Assembly: GCA_963205235.1 (NCBI GenBank) | Contig: CAUJIP010000023.1 | Location: 1 to 64,000 of the forward strand | DNA from: Pseudomonadota bacterium | GTDB taxonomy: Bacteria > Pseudomonadota > Alphaproteobacteria > Rhodobacterales > Rhodobacteraceae | Reading direction: 5' to 3' | DNA length: 64,000 bases | In this document: positions 7,550 to 16,672 of the stretch, in pieces | How the letters are laid out: every line of letters begins with the position of its first letter | Numbering within the stretch: position 1 is the first letter of the stretch | Notes under the pieces: generated by a model | What the model was told of the DNA's origin: nothing | Databases searched by the model: none | Seen by the model: only the letters and a program-made list of their open reading frames with translations | Translations under genes and position numbers: made by a program

Positions 7550-9240
7550 ACCGGCAGGCCCACGACGAACCGCGCGCCAAGCGGGGCCGAGGTCGGATCA
7601 GCAGCCGTCGGGCGGATGTTTTCGGCCCAGATCACGCCGCCATGCGCCTCGACGATCTGTTTGGAAATCGCCAGACCAAGGCCGGAATGCTTGCCGAAAT
7701 CGGCCTGCGGGCGTTCAGAATAGAACCGCTTGAATACTTTGGTCAGCGCCTGTTCCGGAATGCCGGGTCCGGTATCCTCGACCACGATCAGCACCCGATT
7801 TTCGCGCCGCCGGGCCCAGACCCGGACAGCATCGCCGGAGTCGCAGAAGGAAATCGCATTGGTCACAAGGTTGACGAAAACCTGCGCCAGCCGGGCCTCA
7901 AGTCCGTGAATGCTGATCGGATCGCTGGGCAGGTCGATGATGAAATCGACCCCCTTTTCGCCCGCCTGTTTCGACAGATACTGGCACAGGTTCGCCAGCG
8001 TCTTGATCAGGTTGAATTCCTCTTCCTCTTCCTTCACCAACTCGCTGTCCAGTCGCGAGGCGTTGGAAATGTCGCTGACCAGACGGTCCAGACGGCGAAC
8101 GTCATGTTCGACCACATCCAGAAGCTTGTCGCGCTGTTCGTCCTTTTTCACGAACCGCAACGACCCGACGGCGGACCGCAAGGACGCCAGCGGGTTCTTG
8201 ATTTCATGCGCCACGTCGGCGGCAAACTGTTCGTTGGCGTCGATCCGGTCATAGAGCGCCGAGACCATGCCGCTCATGGCCACAGACAGGCGACCGATTT
8301 CGTCTGGCCGCGCGGCAAGGTCGGGGATTCGCACCCGGTTGGCGGCATTGCGGCGGGTGTCACGCTCACGTCCCAGTTCGGCGGCGGCGGCCAGATCGGA
8401 CAGCGGGTTCGAGATCGTCGAGGCCAGCATCAGGCTAAGCGCAATCGACAGGACCACGGCGACAAGAAACATCCGAAGGATCTGTTCGCGTTCGTACCGC
8501 ACCAGACGGTCGATCTCGACCGACGACGAGACCAGAACGACGATCCCCACGATATCACCTGAAACCATGATCGGGGTGCCGGTTGAAAAGAACAGGCTGC
8601 CGTCCTGATCCTTGCCGGTTTGCGATACCGTCTCGCCAATCCGGGCGGCCTCGAAGACGCTGGCGGCCTGCTGCGCGACATCGATCGTCTCGGTCTTGGT
8701 GGCCTGACCCTGACGCAGGAAGAAGGTGACGGTGTTCCAGACGTTTTCCAGAAAGTCGGTCAAAAGCGTGGTCTGACCCGGATCGGTCAGCAGCGTCTTG
8801 TTCCCCTGCCCCACCTTCGAGGCGATGATCCGCCCGGTGGGATCAAAGACGAACACTTCGAACCAGGGGTCAATTTCGATTTCCGCCAAGGTTTCGCGAA
8901 AGTCAAAGCCCTGCGGTCCCGGCAGCAGGCGGCTTTCATAGATGTCGGCGATCAGTTCGACCTGCCGCGTCATGCCCTGATGCCGCTGCAGCGCCAGACT
9001 TTCGCGGAACGGGTTCATGAACAGGACGCCGACGACCAGAATGACCAGCGCCAGCAGGTTGAAGATGATGATCTTGCGCGCAAGGGGCGAGCCTTTAAGC
9101 GTGACAAACCCGCGCCCCGCCCGGCGTTCCTTAAGCCGCTCGACCGTGGAATCGGGCGATACCCAGTCTTCGCCCAGAAGGACGTCGCCCGACCGTCTGG
9201 CCTGCGGGGTCTGCGCGGTGATCCTGGGTGCCGAGGTCAT
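7546..9240 (-). CDS. chvG: Sensor histidine kinase ChvG
   Basis: ChvG (ExoS in Sinorhizobium) is a membrane sensor kinase of the envelope/acid-stress pathway. The 564-residue protein has a cytoplasmic N-terminal tail of about 55 residues, a first membrane segment (about 57-75), a periplasmic sensor region, a second membrane segment near 260-280, a HAMP region, and an H-box FAADVAHEIKNPLASLRSAV with the phosphorylated histidine near residue 344. The ATP-binding boxes VNLVTNAISF, VEDTGPGIP and GLGLAISKQIVEAHGG follow. It lies 25 bases after chvI and overlaps hprK by 4 bases. The order with chvI, hprK and EIIA, divergent from pckA, is the alphaproteobacterial pattern. Confidence 0.95.
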   Translation of the reverse strand: MTSAPRITAQTPQARRSGDVLLGEDWVSPDSTVERLKERRAGRGFVTLKGSPLARKIIIFNLLALVILVVGVLFMNPFRESLALQRHQGMTRQVELIADIYESRLLPGPQGFDFRETLAEIEIDPWFEVFVFDPTGRIIASKVGQGNKTLLTDPGQTTLLTDFLENVWNTVTFFLRQGQATKTETIDVAQQAASVFEAARIGETVSQTGKDQDGSLFFSTGTPIMVSGDIVGIVVLVSSSVEIDRLVRYEREQILRMFLVAVVLSIALSLMLASTISNPLSDLAAAAELGRERDTRRNAANRVRIPDLAARPDEIGRLSVAMSGMVSALYDRIDANEQFAADVAHEIKNPLASLRSAVGSLRFVKKDEQRDKLLDVVEHDVRRLDRLVSDISNASRLDSELVKEEEEEFNLIKTLANLCQYLSKQAGEKGVDFIIDLPSDPISIHGLEARLAQVFVNLVTNAISFCDSGDAVRVWARRRENRVLIVVEDTGPGIPEQALTKVFKRFYSERPQADFGKHSGLGLAISKQIVEAHGGVIWAENIRPTAADPTSAPLGARFVVGLPV

Positions 9241-9265
9241 GTGCGGGGCCCGTCGCTACTCCCCC

Positions 9266-9967
9266 TCACTCTTCGTTGTATCGATACCCGATGCCGTAAA
9301 GCGTCTCGATGGCGGTGAAGTTGTCATCCACCGTCCGCATCTTCTTGCGCAGCCGCTTGATGTGGCTGTCGATGGTGCGGTCATCGACATAGACCTGATC
9401 GTCATAGGCCACGTCCATCAACTGGTCGCGCGATTTCACGAAACCGGGCCGTTGCGCCAGCGCCTGCAACAGCAGGAATTCGGTCACGGTCAGCGCGACC
9501 TCGCGGCCTTTCCAGGTGACCGAATGGCGCAGCGGGTCCATCCGCAGGGCGCCGCGTTCCATCATCCGGGTTTCTTCGGTAGCCGCCGCCTCGCCCGAGT
9601 TGATCGCCTCTTGCCGACGCAACAGCGCGCGGATGCGTTCGACCAGAAGCCGCTGGCTGAAGGGCTTTTTCACATAGTCGTCCGCGCCCATCCGCAGGCC
9701 CAGAACCTCGTCGATCTCATCGTCTTTCGAGGTCAGGAAGATGACCGGGATCGAGGTTTTCTGCCGCATCCGCTGCAACAGATCCATCCCGTCCATCCGG
9801 GGCATCTTGATATCAAGGACCGCCATGTCGGGCATCCGGCGGGTGAACGCCTCGAACGCGGACTGGCCGTCATTGTAGGTTTCGACTTCAAAGCCTTCCG
9901 CCTCAAGCGTCATGGCGACCGAGGTCAGAATATTCCTGTCATCATCAACTAGTGCAATGCGAGACAT
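9266..9967 (-). CDS. chvI: Response regulator ChvI
   Basis: This OmpR-type transcription factor partners ChvG. The 233-residue protein has a receiver domain with the acidic pocket LVDDD (7-10), the phospho-acceptor Asp52 in [14 protein letters not shown] and the lysine of DDYVKKPF. The C-terminal winged helix ends in [15 protein letters not shown] and [14 protein letters not shown]. It is the first gene of a minus-strand operon continuing through chvG, hprK, rapZ, EIIA and ptsH. The 353-base divergent region toward pckA must hold its promoter. Confidence 0.96.
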   Translation of the reverse strand: MSRIALVDDDRNILTSVAMTLEAEGFEVETYNDGQSAFEAFTRRMPDMAVLDIKMPRMDGMDLLQRMRQKTSIPVIFLTSKDDEIDEVLGLRMGADDYVKKPFSQRLLVERIRALLRRQEAINSGEAAATEETRMMERGALRMDPLRHSVTWKGREVALTVTEFLLLQALAQRPGFVKSRDQLMDVAYDDQVYVDDRTIDSHIKRLRKKMRTVDDNFTAIETLYGIGYRYNEE

Positions 9968-10320
9968 CTTCGTGCCTTCCTGTAACTGCTACTGCCTCAT
10001 GGCTATTTTGCCATATTGTCCGCTTGCAAGGCCCGAGAATCAACAGGAAAGCGAATCAGGCCCCCAGAACGGGTGCAACGGGTGGCATTTTCGCCGCAGT
10101 CGGTGGCAACCCGGCGGCATTTTGCCCGGCTTTCGCAGTTGGTGGCGCTAACCTGAAAATGATTGCGCTAACGCGCTGATTACCTGCTATTATGTCATGA
10201 AATCATCATGCTATAGGCCAATTGCGACCCGGCCATACCACGGCTTGTCGTGGCATCCCTTGGCCCGGATGCCCGGATTGAACCCGCCGCAGACCGCTTG
10301 CGGCATTGGGAGCGTGCAGG
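9968..10320. other. Divergent chvI-pckA intergenic region
   Basis: These 353 bases have no credible gene. The half nearer chvI is relatively A/T-rich and is the likely chvI promoter area. The middle holds imperfect direct repeats (10081-10146) and a GCGCTAAC pair. The 150 bases nearest pckA would form its leader. I cannot assign a precise -35/-10 pair. Confidence 0.7.
10081..10172. promoter_or_regulatory. Direct repeats in the chvI-pckA regulatory region
   Basis: GGTGGCATTTT (10081) and GGCGGCATTTT (10113) are each followed by GCAGTCGGTGGC (10096) or GCAGTTGGTGGC (10135). The octamer GCGCTAAC then occurs at 10145-10152 and 10165-10172, exactly 20 bases apart. Two helical turns of spacing would place two bound proteins on one DNA face. 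The second octamer sits in TTGCGCTAACGCGC, which is LacI/GalR-like in character. The binding role is inferred. Confidence 0.4.
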
Positions 10321-11931
10321 ATGACCCATGACACCGCCCGGGGGCGTGTGAACCCCGATCAGCAGCTTGAAGTCCAAGGCATCACCGGTGTGGCAATCGC
10401 CCACTACAACTATGCCGAGGCCGCTCTGGTCGAAGAGGCGGTTCGCCGGGGCGAGGGTCGTTTGGGTCGGGGTGGCGCGTTCCTTTGCACCACCGGGCAG
10501 TTCACCGGGCGTTCGCCGAAAGACAAGTTCGTCGTCCGCACGCCTGCCACCGAAAACACCGTCTGGTGGGAAAACAACGCGCCGATGACACCGGCAGCTT
10601 GGGCCACGCTCAAGGCCGACATGCTGGCCCATGCCAAGGGGCGTGAGGTTTTCGTGCAGGACCTTTACGCCGGGGCCGATGCAGACCATCGCCTTGACGT
10701 CCGCGTCATCGCCGAACTGGCATGGCATGGCCTGTTCATCCGCCACCTTCTTCGCCGCCCCGCGCGGGAAGAACTGGACAGCTTCATCCCGGAATGGACG
10801 GTCATCAACCTGCCGTCGTTCAAGGCCGACCCGGCCCGCCATGGCTGCCGCACCGAAACGGTGATCGCGCTGAACTTTGACGAAAAGACCGTGCTGATCG
10901 GCAACACCGCCTATGCGGGTGAAAACAAGAAGGCCGTGTTCACCGTCCTGAACTACATCCTGCCCGGCAAGGGCGTGATGGCGATGCATTGCAGCGCGAA
11001 CCATGCCCCCGGCAAACCCGATGAGGCCGCTGTCTTCTTCGGCCTCTCGGGCACCGGCAAGACGACCCTGTCAGCAGCCCCAGACCGCACGCTGATCGGC
11101 GATGACGAACATGGCTGGTCGGATCGCGGCATCTTCAACTTTGAAGGCGGCTGCTACGCGAAGACCATTGATCTCTCGCCCGAGGCCGAGCCGGAAATCT
11201 ATGCCACCACCCACCGCTTCGGCACCGTGGTGGAAAACATGGTCTATGATCCCGAAACGCTGGAACTGGATTTCAAGGACCGGTCCCTGACCGAAAACAC
11301 CCGCTGCGCCTATCCGCTGGAGGCGATTTCGAATGCGTCCGCCACCGGGCTTGGCGGGCATCCCCTGCATGTGGTGATGCTGACCTGCGACGCCTTTGGC
11401 GTGTTGCCCCCCATCGCGCGGCTGACCCCGGCGCAGGCGATGTATCACTTCCTGTCCGGCTTCACCGCCAAGGCGGCTGGCACCGAACGCGGCGTGACCG
11501 AACCGACGCCGACCTTCTCGACCTGCTTCGGTGCCCCCTTCATGCCGCGCCGTCCCGAGGTGTATGGCAAGCTGCTGCAGGAAAAGATCGCCCGTCATGG
11601 CGCGTCCTGCTGGCTGGTGAATACCGGGTGGAGCGGCGGGGCCTATGGCGTGGGCAAGCGGATGCCGATCAAGGCCACCCGCGCGCTGCTGTCGGCGGCA
11701 CTGGACGGATCGCTTGGCAAGGCCACCTTCCGCAAGGACCCGAATTTCGGGTTCGAGGTTCCGGTTTCCGTGCCCGGCGTCGATACCGCCCTGCTGAACC
11801 CGCGCCAGACCTGGGCCGACCCTGCCGCCTATGACGCGCAGGCGGCGAAACTCGTCGGCATGTTCCAGAAGAATTTCGCCCAGTACCTGCCTTTCATCGA
11901 CGGTGACGTTAAGGCGGCGGCCATCGGCTAA
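10321..11931 (+). CDS. pckA: Phosphoenolpyruvate carboxykinase (ATP)
   Basis: This enzyme converts oxaloacetate and ATP to PEP and CO2, the entry step of gluconeogenesis from C4 acids. The 536-residue protein has [12 protein letters not shown] near the N-terminus, the kinase loop [12 protein letters not shown] (about 241-252), [22 protein letters not shown] and [18 protein letters not shown] at 10321 has GGGAG 8 bases upstream; an earlier in-frame start at 10306 would add 5 residues and lies before that site. It is divergent from chvI, as in rhizobia, where pckA expression is tied to the ChvG/ChvI and PTS regulators. Confidence 0.97.
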   Translation: MTHDTARGRVNPDQQLEVQGITGVAIAHYNYAEAALVEEAVRRGEGRLGRGGAFLCTTGQFTGRSPKDKFVVRTPATENTVWWENNAPMTPAAWATLKADMLAHAKGREVFVQDLYAGADADHRLDVRVIAELAWHGLFIRHLLRRPAREELDSFIPEWTVINLPSFKADPARHGCRTETVIALNFDEKTVLIGNTAYAGENKKAVFTVLNYILPGKGVMAMHCSANHAPGKPDEAAVFFGLSGTGKTTLSAAPDRTLIGDDEHGWSDRGIFNFEGGCYAKTIDLSPEAEPEIYATTHRFGTVVENMVYDPETLELDFKDRSLTENTRCAYPLEAISNASATGLGGHPLHVVMLTCDAFGVLPPIARLTPAQAMYHFLSGFTAKAAGTERGVTEPTPTFSTCFGAPFMPRRPEVYGKLLQEKIARHGASCWLVNTGWSGGAYGVGKRMPIKATRALLSAALDGSLGKATFRKDPNFGFEVPVSVPGVDTALLNPRQTWADPAAYDAQAAKLVGMFQKNFAQYLPFIDGDVKAAAIG

Positions 11932-11942
11932 GCTGACAGCCC

Positions 11943-11971
11943 GGATCGACCGCCAAACCGGGGGTCGATCC
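11943..11971 (+). terminator. pckA terminator hairpin
   Basis: GGATCGACC (11943-11951) pairs perfectly with GGTCGATCC (11963-11971) around an 11-base loop, starting 11 bases after the pckA stop. Only TTG follows, so it may be Rho-assisted. A second hairpin lies just downstream. Confidence 0.6.
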
Positions 11972-11998
11972 TTGCGTCCGTGCAACCGAATGCCGCAG

Positions 11999-12024
11999 AG
12001 CCGGAAGCGAAATCCGGCTTTCCT
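11999..12024 (+). terminator. Second terminator-like hairpin after pckA
   Basis: AGCCGGA (11999-12005) pairs with TCCGGCT (12013-12019) around AGCGAAA, followed by TTCCT. It lies between pckA and the GFA gene and may be the main stop for pckA transcripts. Confidence 0.55.
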
Positions 12025-12122
12025 GACCCTTCAAATATTTCGCTTTCGGGAAAACCGGTGCTAGTGTTCCGTCGCGATTCATCACGTCCAAGAAGGGGCG
12101 TGAGAGGCATAGGGAGGAAATT

Positions 12123-12563
12123 ATGTCCGCAAAATACGCAGGTGGCTGCAGCCACGTCCATGTGACGTCCGCTGCCGAACCGATTGATAACCACGAATGC
12201 CATTGCAACGTCTGCAAAGCCGTGACCGGCCAGCACACGACCCACGTCGCCTTTTTCAACTATGGCGACCTGAAAGTTGATCACCCCGAGAAAATGAAGC
12301 GCGTGCCTTTCAACGCGCAGAACCCGAACGGGCCGCTGGAAATCTGCCTTTGCACCGAATGCAACGCCGTGCTTCTGCTTGACGACAAGCAAAAGCGCAT
12401 CCGCGTCGCGGTGCCGAACGTCATGGGCTATGACGATGCCAAGTTCCCCAAGGCGACCTACCACGCCTTCTGGGACGAAACCAAAGGCTATGCCGCGCCG
12501 ACCGATGGCCGTCCGGTGTTCTCGGGCCTGCGCCCGGAATTCACCTGGCCTGCTGGTCACTAA
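12123..12563 (+). CDS. GFA (CENP-V/GFA zinc fold) family protein
   Basis: This 146-residue protein belongs to the glutathione-dependent formaldehyde-activating enzyme fold, named for S-hydroxymethylglutathione synthase, though most members have no proven substrate. The zinc ligands are visible as GGCSHVHV, ECHCNVCKAVTGQHTTH and CLCTECNAV. The second cysteine of the usual GGCxCG block is replaced by His, so one metal site may differ from the classic form. The start has GAGG 5 bases upstream. An intrinsic terminator follows. A second, more canonical GFA protein is encoded at 40719-41165. Confidence 0.85.
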   Translation: MSAKYAGGCSHVHVTSAAEPIDNHECHCNVCKAVTGQHTTHVAFFNYGDLKVDHPEKMKRVPFNAQNPNGPLEICLCTECNAVLLLDDKQKRIRVAVPNVMGYDDAKFPKATYHAFWDETKGYAAPTDGRPVFSGLRPEFTWPAGH

Positions 12564-12585
12564 GGCCTTTCGCCAATCCATTCAG

Positions 12586-12612
12586 GGGCGTCCCGACCGG
12601 GGCGCCCTTTCT
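12586..12612 (+). terminator. Intrinsic terminator of the GFA gene
   Basis: GGGCGTCCC (12586-12594) pairs with GGGGCGCCC (12599-12607, one G-T pair) around GACC, followed by TTTCTATT. It overlaps the 3' end of the convergent yihY-like gene region and can stop transcription from the plus strand. Confidence 0.75.
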
Positions 12613-13450
12613 ATTGGCGGCGGCTAAGCCGTTCATCCAGCTCGGCATTGATCGCGCCGCCGAGCAGGATCGACCACACGCTCAGGTAAAGCCACATCAT
12701 CAGGATGATGACTGCGCCAATTGACCCGTAGATCGCGTTGTAGCTGTTGAAGTTCGCCAGATAGATCGAAAACCCGATCGACACCCCCGCCCAGCCCAGC
12801 GCCGCGACCAGCACACCCACCGTGATCCACGGCGACCGGAACCCGCCGGGGACATTGGGGCCGAACCGGTACAGGATCGACAGGCAGGTGACGACCAAAA
12901 GGAACATCGCGCCCCAGGGCAGGACCTTAGTCAACCACGCTTCGAACGTGCCGAACTGCACATAACTCAGCATGATCGGCACAACGACCACAGTCACCAG
13001 CGCCAGGAACAGCGCGCCGATCAGCGCCGCCGTCAGGATGAAATCCACCACCCAGCCCCACAGAAACCCGCGCGGGCGCGACCGATGCACCACGTCCAAC
13101 CCCTGCACCAAAGCCGAAACCCCGGCGCGGGCGGAATAGATCGCGATGGCAACCGAAACAAAGGTCGTCCAGCCCAGCGTCGCAGGCGGGGCCTCGATCA
13201 GCCCCATCACCTGAACATGCACCAGCGTCCGCGCTTCGGGCGGAAGGAACCGTTCGGCCACCGTCAGATAGCCCTGAATCGCCGATGGGTCGGCGAACAT
13301 GCCCCAGACCGCAACTGCGGCGGCAAGGCCGGGAAAGACGGCGAACATCGCGAAAAAAGCCACCCCTGCCGCGACAAGGCCGAAATGGCCATTGCCAACC
13401 CGCAACCCGACGGCATTCACGAAGTCCCAGAATTTCCACAGGAGGCGCAT
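12611..13450 (-). CDS. YihY/BrkB family inner membrane protein
   Basis: The 279-residue integral membrane protein has about six hydrophobic segments: GLVAAGVAFFAMFAVFPGL near the start, two central pairs including FILTAALIGALFLALVTVVVV, and YGSIGAVIILMMWLYLSVW near the end. The motifs FFAMFAVFPGL, FGPNV and SIGAVIILMMWLY identify the family once misnamed RNase BN. Its function is not established; a transport or envelope role is usual speculation. ATG 13450 has GGGAAAGG 6 bases upstream, and the longer reading frame to 13537 runs into the promoter of the divergent reductase. It is convergent with the GFA gene. Confidence 0.88.
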   Translation of the reverse strand: MRLLWKFWDFVNAVGLRVGNGHFGLVAAGVAFFAMFAVFPGLAAAVAVWGMFADPSAIQGYLTVAERFLPPEARTLVHVQVMGLIEAPPATLGWTTFVSVAIAIYSARAGVSALVQGLDVVHRSRPRGFLWGWVVDFILTAALIGALFLALVTVVVVPIMLSYVQFGTFEAWLTKVLPWGAMFLLVVTCLSILYRFGPNVPGGFRSPWITVGVLVAALGWAGVSIGFSIYLANFNSYNAIYGSIGAVIILMMWLYLSVWSILLGGAINAELDERLSRRQ

Positions 13451-13535
13451 GGCCGCATCCTTTCCCGAATTCCGCCACGACGCAACTTGAAGCCGCGGAT
13501 CGCGCGTGAAATGCTTGCGCCAACAGGAGGCTGCC

Positions 13536-14564
13536 ATGACCTATATTCCCCGCGAAGACCGCTATGACCGCATGATCTATCGCCGCTGCGGCAACTCGGG
13601 CCTGAAGCTGCCCGCGATCAGCCTGGGCCTGTGGCACAATTTCGGCCACGACACGCCGCATGCCACCAAACAGGCAATCTGCCGCACAGCGTTTGACCAC
13701 GGCATCACCCATTTCGACCTGGCCAACAACTACGGCCCCCCCTTCGGCAGTGCCGAAACCGCCTTCGGCGAGATCATGCGCACCGACTTCCGCCACTTGC
13801 GGGACGAACTGATCATCTCCTCCAAGGCGGGCTATGACATGTGGCCCGGCCCTTACGGCGAATGGGGCAGCCGCAAATACCAGATCGCCTCTTGTGACCA
13901 GTCGCTGAAGCGGATGGGTCTTGATTACGTCGACATCTTCTATTCCCACCGTTTCGACCCCGACACGCCGCTTGAAGAAACCATGGGCGCGCTGGATCAC
14001 ATCGTCCGGTCGGGCCGGGCGCTTTATGTCGGCATCTCCAGCTACAACAGCCAGCGCACGCGCGAGGCGGCGGCGATCCTGAAAGACCTTGGCACGCCCT
14101 GCCTGATCCACCAGCCCAGCTATTCGATCCTGAACCGCTGGGTCGAGACCGACGGGCTCAAGGACACGTTGGCCGACCTTGGCATCGGCTCCATCGCCTT
14201 TACGCCGCTGGCTCAGGGCATCCTCACCTCGAAATACCTCAAGGGCATCCCGGCAGGCAGCCGGGCCACGCAGGGCAAGTCGCTGGATGTGGCCACGCTG
14301 AACGACCGGGCCCTGGCATCGGTTCACCGGTTGAATGCGATGGCCGAAGCACGGGGCCAGACGCTGGCACAAATGGCGCTGGCCTGGGTTCTGCGAGGGG
14401 GTGGCATCACCTCGGCGCTGATCGGGGCGTCAAAGCCGGAACAGGTTGAAGACTGCGCCGGCGCGATCCGCAATCTTGATTTCACGGCCGAGGAACTGGC
14501 CCAGATCGGTGCGATTGCCGAAGAGAAAGAGATCAACCTTTGGGCCAAATCGGCTGATCTTTAA
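13536..14564 (+). CDS. Aldo/keto reductase, YghZ/Gpr type
   Basis: This is an NADPH-dependent (beta/alpha)8-barrel reductase of 342 residues. Its closest visible relatives are the L-glyceraldehyde-3-phosphate reductases, which detoxify methylglyoxal-type aldehydes. The tetrad is present: Asp in HFDLANNYG, Tyr in the same block, Lys in ISSKAGYDMWPGPYGEWGS and His in IFYSHRFDPDTP. The long insert after the lysine is typical of the YghZ subgroup. The start has AGGAGG 6 bases upstream. It is divergent from the yihY-like gene, and a hairpin follows its stop. Confidence 0.92.
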   Translation: MTYIPREDRYDRMIYRRCGNSGLKLPAISLGLWHNFGHDTPHATKQAICRTAFDHGITHFDLANNYGPPFGSAETAFGEIMRTDFRHLRDELIISSKAGYDMWPGPYGEWGSRKYQIASCDQSLKRMGLDYVDIFYSHRFDPDTPLEETMGALDHIVRSGRALYVGISSYNSQRTREAAAILKDLGTPCLIHQPSYSILNRWVETDGLKDTLADLGIGSIAFTPLAQGILTSKYLKGIPAGSRATQGKSLDVATLNDRALASVHRLNAMAEARGQTLAQMALAWVLRGGGITSALIGASKPEQVEDCAGAIRNLDFTAEELAQIGAIAEEKEINLWAKSADL

Positions 14565-14585
14565 GCCAGAGCCCTTATCGTTCGC

Positions 14586-14627
14586 CTTCGTCTCCTCGTC
14601 GGGTCGCCCCGGCGAGGAGTGACGAAG
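14586..14627. terminator. Bidirectional hairpin between convergent genes
   Basis: The left arm 14586-14598 (CTTCGTC then TCCTCG) pairs with the right arm CGAGGA (14613-14618) and GACGAAG (14621-14627), with a 2-base bulge. It lies between the aldo/keto reductase and the SARP-like gene. No U-tract is obvious. Confidence 0.55.
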
Positions 14628-14643
14628 TCATCGACGAGCCGTC

Positions 14644-16245
14644 CTAAAGCCGAGCCAGTTCCGGACCATACTGATCCAGAAGCCCGCTGCGCCGCAGGGT
14701 GACGGCGGGGTAATCCGGTTCGTTGACGATCCGGTCCAGCGTGAAATCCGGCTCGACCCGCAGAAGCGCGCGATAGACCCGCGCCGCCTTGTCGCGTTCG
14801 CCGACCGCCAGATACAGGAACAGGAGGTGCCGCATTGCCGCCCGGAAACTGGGCGCGCGCGAATGCGCCGCCTCGTAATGCCCGATGGCCGATACATGGT
14901 CGCCGCCGCGCAGGGCTGCAAGGCCGCTCAGCGCCTCCCACCAGTGGACATGCGCCGTCCGGGCGGCGATCTGCGCCCCCTGCCGGGCGGCAAGCAACGC
15001 GCCGTCGTTATCGCCGATCCGGATCAACGCCCCAGCCCGCGCCCAATGGGCAAAGGCATTGCAGGGGCTAAGCGCCACCGCGTCACGCGCCAGCACCGTG
15101 CCAACCTCGGGGTTTTCGTCCACCATGACCCGCGCCTGACTGACAAGGGCAAGCACAAGCGGGTTGCCCTTCGACATCTCAAGCGCCTTGCGTGAGAATT
15201 CGTCAGCCTCGTCCACCAGCCGGGCAAAGTCCGACTCGGTCCGTTCGACGAACATGATCTGCCGCACCAGGCAGCGCCAGGCAAAGATCCGCCCCGGTTC
15301 GGCATAGTCCTGCGCCTGAACCAGCATCCGATCCGCCTCGCGCAGGCGTTCGCTGTCATAGCTGAACATCTCGGTCAGAGCGCCCGCGATCAGGGCATTG
15401 GCCCGCCGGGGGCCGGATTCGCGGTCGGGAACCCTTGGAAAATGCGCCAGCGCGGCGTCGGCAGCCTGAAAGACCAGCGGCGGCAACTCGCCCTTGCCGA
15501 AAATATCGGCCTCGGCCAATGGCACGGCGGCCCGCTGGCTCCAGATCGTCAGCTTGGTGTTGGTGACGTTCAGACTGACCAGAAGGTGGACATGGTCCTG
15601 GCTTGCCGTGCCTTCCACATGCAGCGACAGGCCACCGGTCGGCAGGTCCAAAGGAACTGCCGTGCCGCCTGCGCCGAAAAGATCGACATGGGCAAACTCG
15701 CCCACCATCCGCCCGATGGAATCAGCCAAAGCCTTGCCAACGCTGGCACCATGACCCGACGGCAGGCCGCCAAGCCGGATCAGGAACGGCATCGGCATCT
15801 GCGACGGGCCGGGTCGGGACATGCCCAGATGCAGGTCGACCCTGACACGTTCTTCGCGCAGCCAGTCGATGAAGGCCGCATCGACAATGTCGCTACCTTC
15901 CAGGAATTCCCGACCGGATTGCAGCGCCTGCAGGCAACCCTCGCGGTCTTGCTCAAGGTCGGTGACGACATCGGTCAATTGCGCCATGTCGCGGTCGGTG
16001 ATCAGCTTGTCCGAAGCGTCGCCAAAGGCTTTGCGAATCTCCATCAGCGCCTGGCGCAGACTGCCCGAGGCAAGTTCTGCCCCCCGGTCCGACCACAGCC
16101 GCCCTTCCAGCCAGCGACGGGCGCGCAGACGGTCCGGGGTCTGACACAGCATCGCCAGAATGGCGCGCGCCTTCGACCCGCGAGGCGTGCAATCGCGCCC
16201 TGCGTCATCCCGAACCTCAAAGACGCCAACCAGGCGAATGAACAT
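14644..16245 (-). CDS. SARP-like transcriptional regulator with TPR-like repeats
   Basis: The 533-residue protein starts MFIRLVGVFEVRDDAGRD, then RGSKARAILAMLCQTPD and SGSLRQALMEIRKAFG. This matches the OmpR/SARP-type winged helix at residues 1-95. A central segment of about 200 residues follows, with VSLNVTNTKLTIWSQR. The C-terminal half is alpha-helical with TPR-like repeats (AHWARAGALIRIGDNDGALLAA; SAIGHYEAAHSRAPSFRAA). No nucleotide-binding domain or membrane segment is visible. Such regulators occur as orphans in Rhodobacteraceae. Neighbours (a reductase and ubiG) do not reveal a target. ATG 16245 fits the conserved start; an upstream in-frame start to 16308 adds a poorly conserved tail. 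Confidence 0.8.
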   Translation of the reverse strand: MFIRLVGVFEVRDDAGRDCTPRGSKARAILAMLCQTPDRLRARRWLEGRLWSDRGAELASGSLRQALMEIRKAFGDASDKLITDRDMAQLTDVVTDLEQDREGCLQALQSGREFLEGSDIVDAAFIDWLREERVRVDLHLGMSRPGPSQMPMPFLIRLGGLPSGHGASVGKALADSIGRMVGEFAHVDLFGAGGTAVPLDLPTGGLSLHVEGTASQDHVHLLVSLNVTNTKLTIWSQRAAVPLAEADIFGKGELPPLVFQAADAALAHFPRVPDRESGPRRANALIAGALTEMFSYDSERLREADRMLVQAQDYAEPGRIFAWRCLVRQIMFVERTESDFARLVDEADEFSRKALEMSKGNPLVLALVSQARVMVDENPEVGTVLARDAVALSPCNAFAHWARAGALIRIGDNDGALLAARQGAQIAARTAHVHWWEALSGLAALRGGDHVSAIGHYEAAHSRAPSFRAAMRHLLFLYLAVGERDKAARVYRALLRVEPDFTLDRIVNEPDYPAVTLRRSGLLDQYGPELARL

Positions 16246-16672
16246 CCGACCCCTCAAGCCCCGAACATGCAGGCAGTCACCCGCGTTCCTTCGTGCGCCA
16301 TCCTGCAAGGCACATCCGGCATGCCCAACCTTTCATTGCAGCGCAAGGACGCCGTTTCACGGTAGCATGGGCCAGCTTCACAGCAGCACGTCAAGAATGT
16401 TTGCGCCATTTTCACGCTATTTCCTGCCGTCCGACCCTTGGTCCGGAAGGTTCTGATCACGCAAGAAGTCATCGCCAGACTTGCCATTTCGCCGATTCTC
16501 GCTGGAATTCCGCGCATAGGCGGACCATTCGGCCAAGCTTGACACGAAATTTGGTGGCGATTGTAGGGTCGCTTTCAACAATTGGCGCAATTCACGAGGA
16601 ATTCACGAAAACGCGCGCAACAGGCGGCATTCACGCGCGCCTGCCGATGCCACGGGGCGATTTGACCCGAAC
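16246..16672. other. 427-base region upstream of the SARP-like gene
   Basis: There is no supported gene here. The sequence is locally richer in A/T than its neighbours (especially 16380-16620), as expected for the promoter of the minus-strand regulator. A 6-bp stem CAGGCG/CGCCTG lies at 16621-16643, close to the ubiG stop, and could terminate ubiG transcription. Short minus-strand frames (for example 16254-16517) lack a ribosome binding site. Confidence 0.6.

Noticed and set aside
16254-16517. Minus-strand frame of 87 codons upstream of the SARP-like gene
   Set aside because: No ribosome binding site, cysteine-rich shadow composition, and it overlaps the likely promoter.
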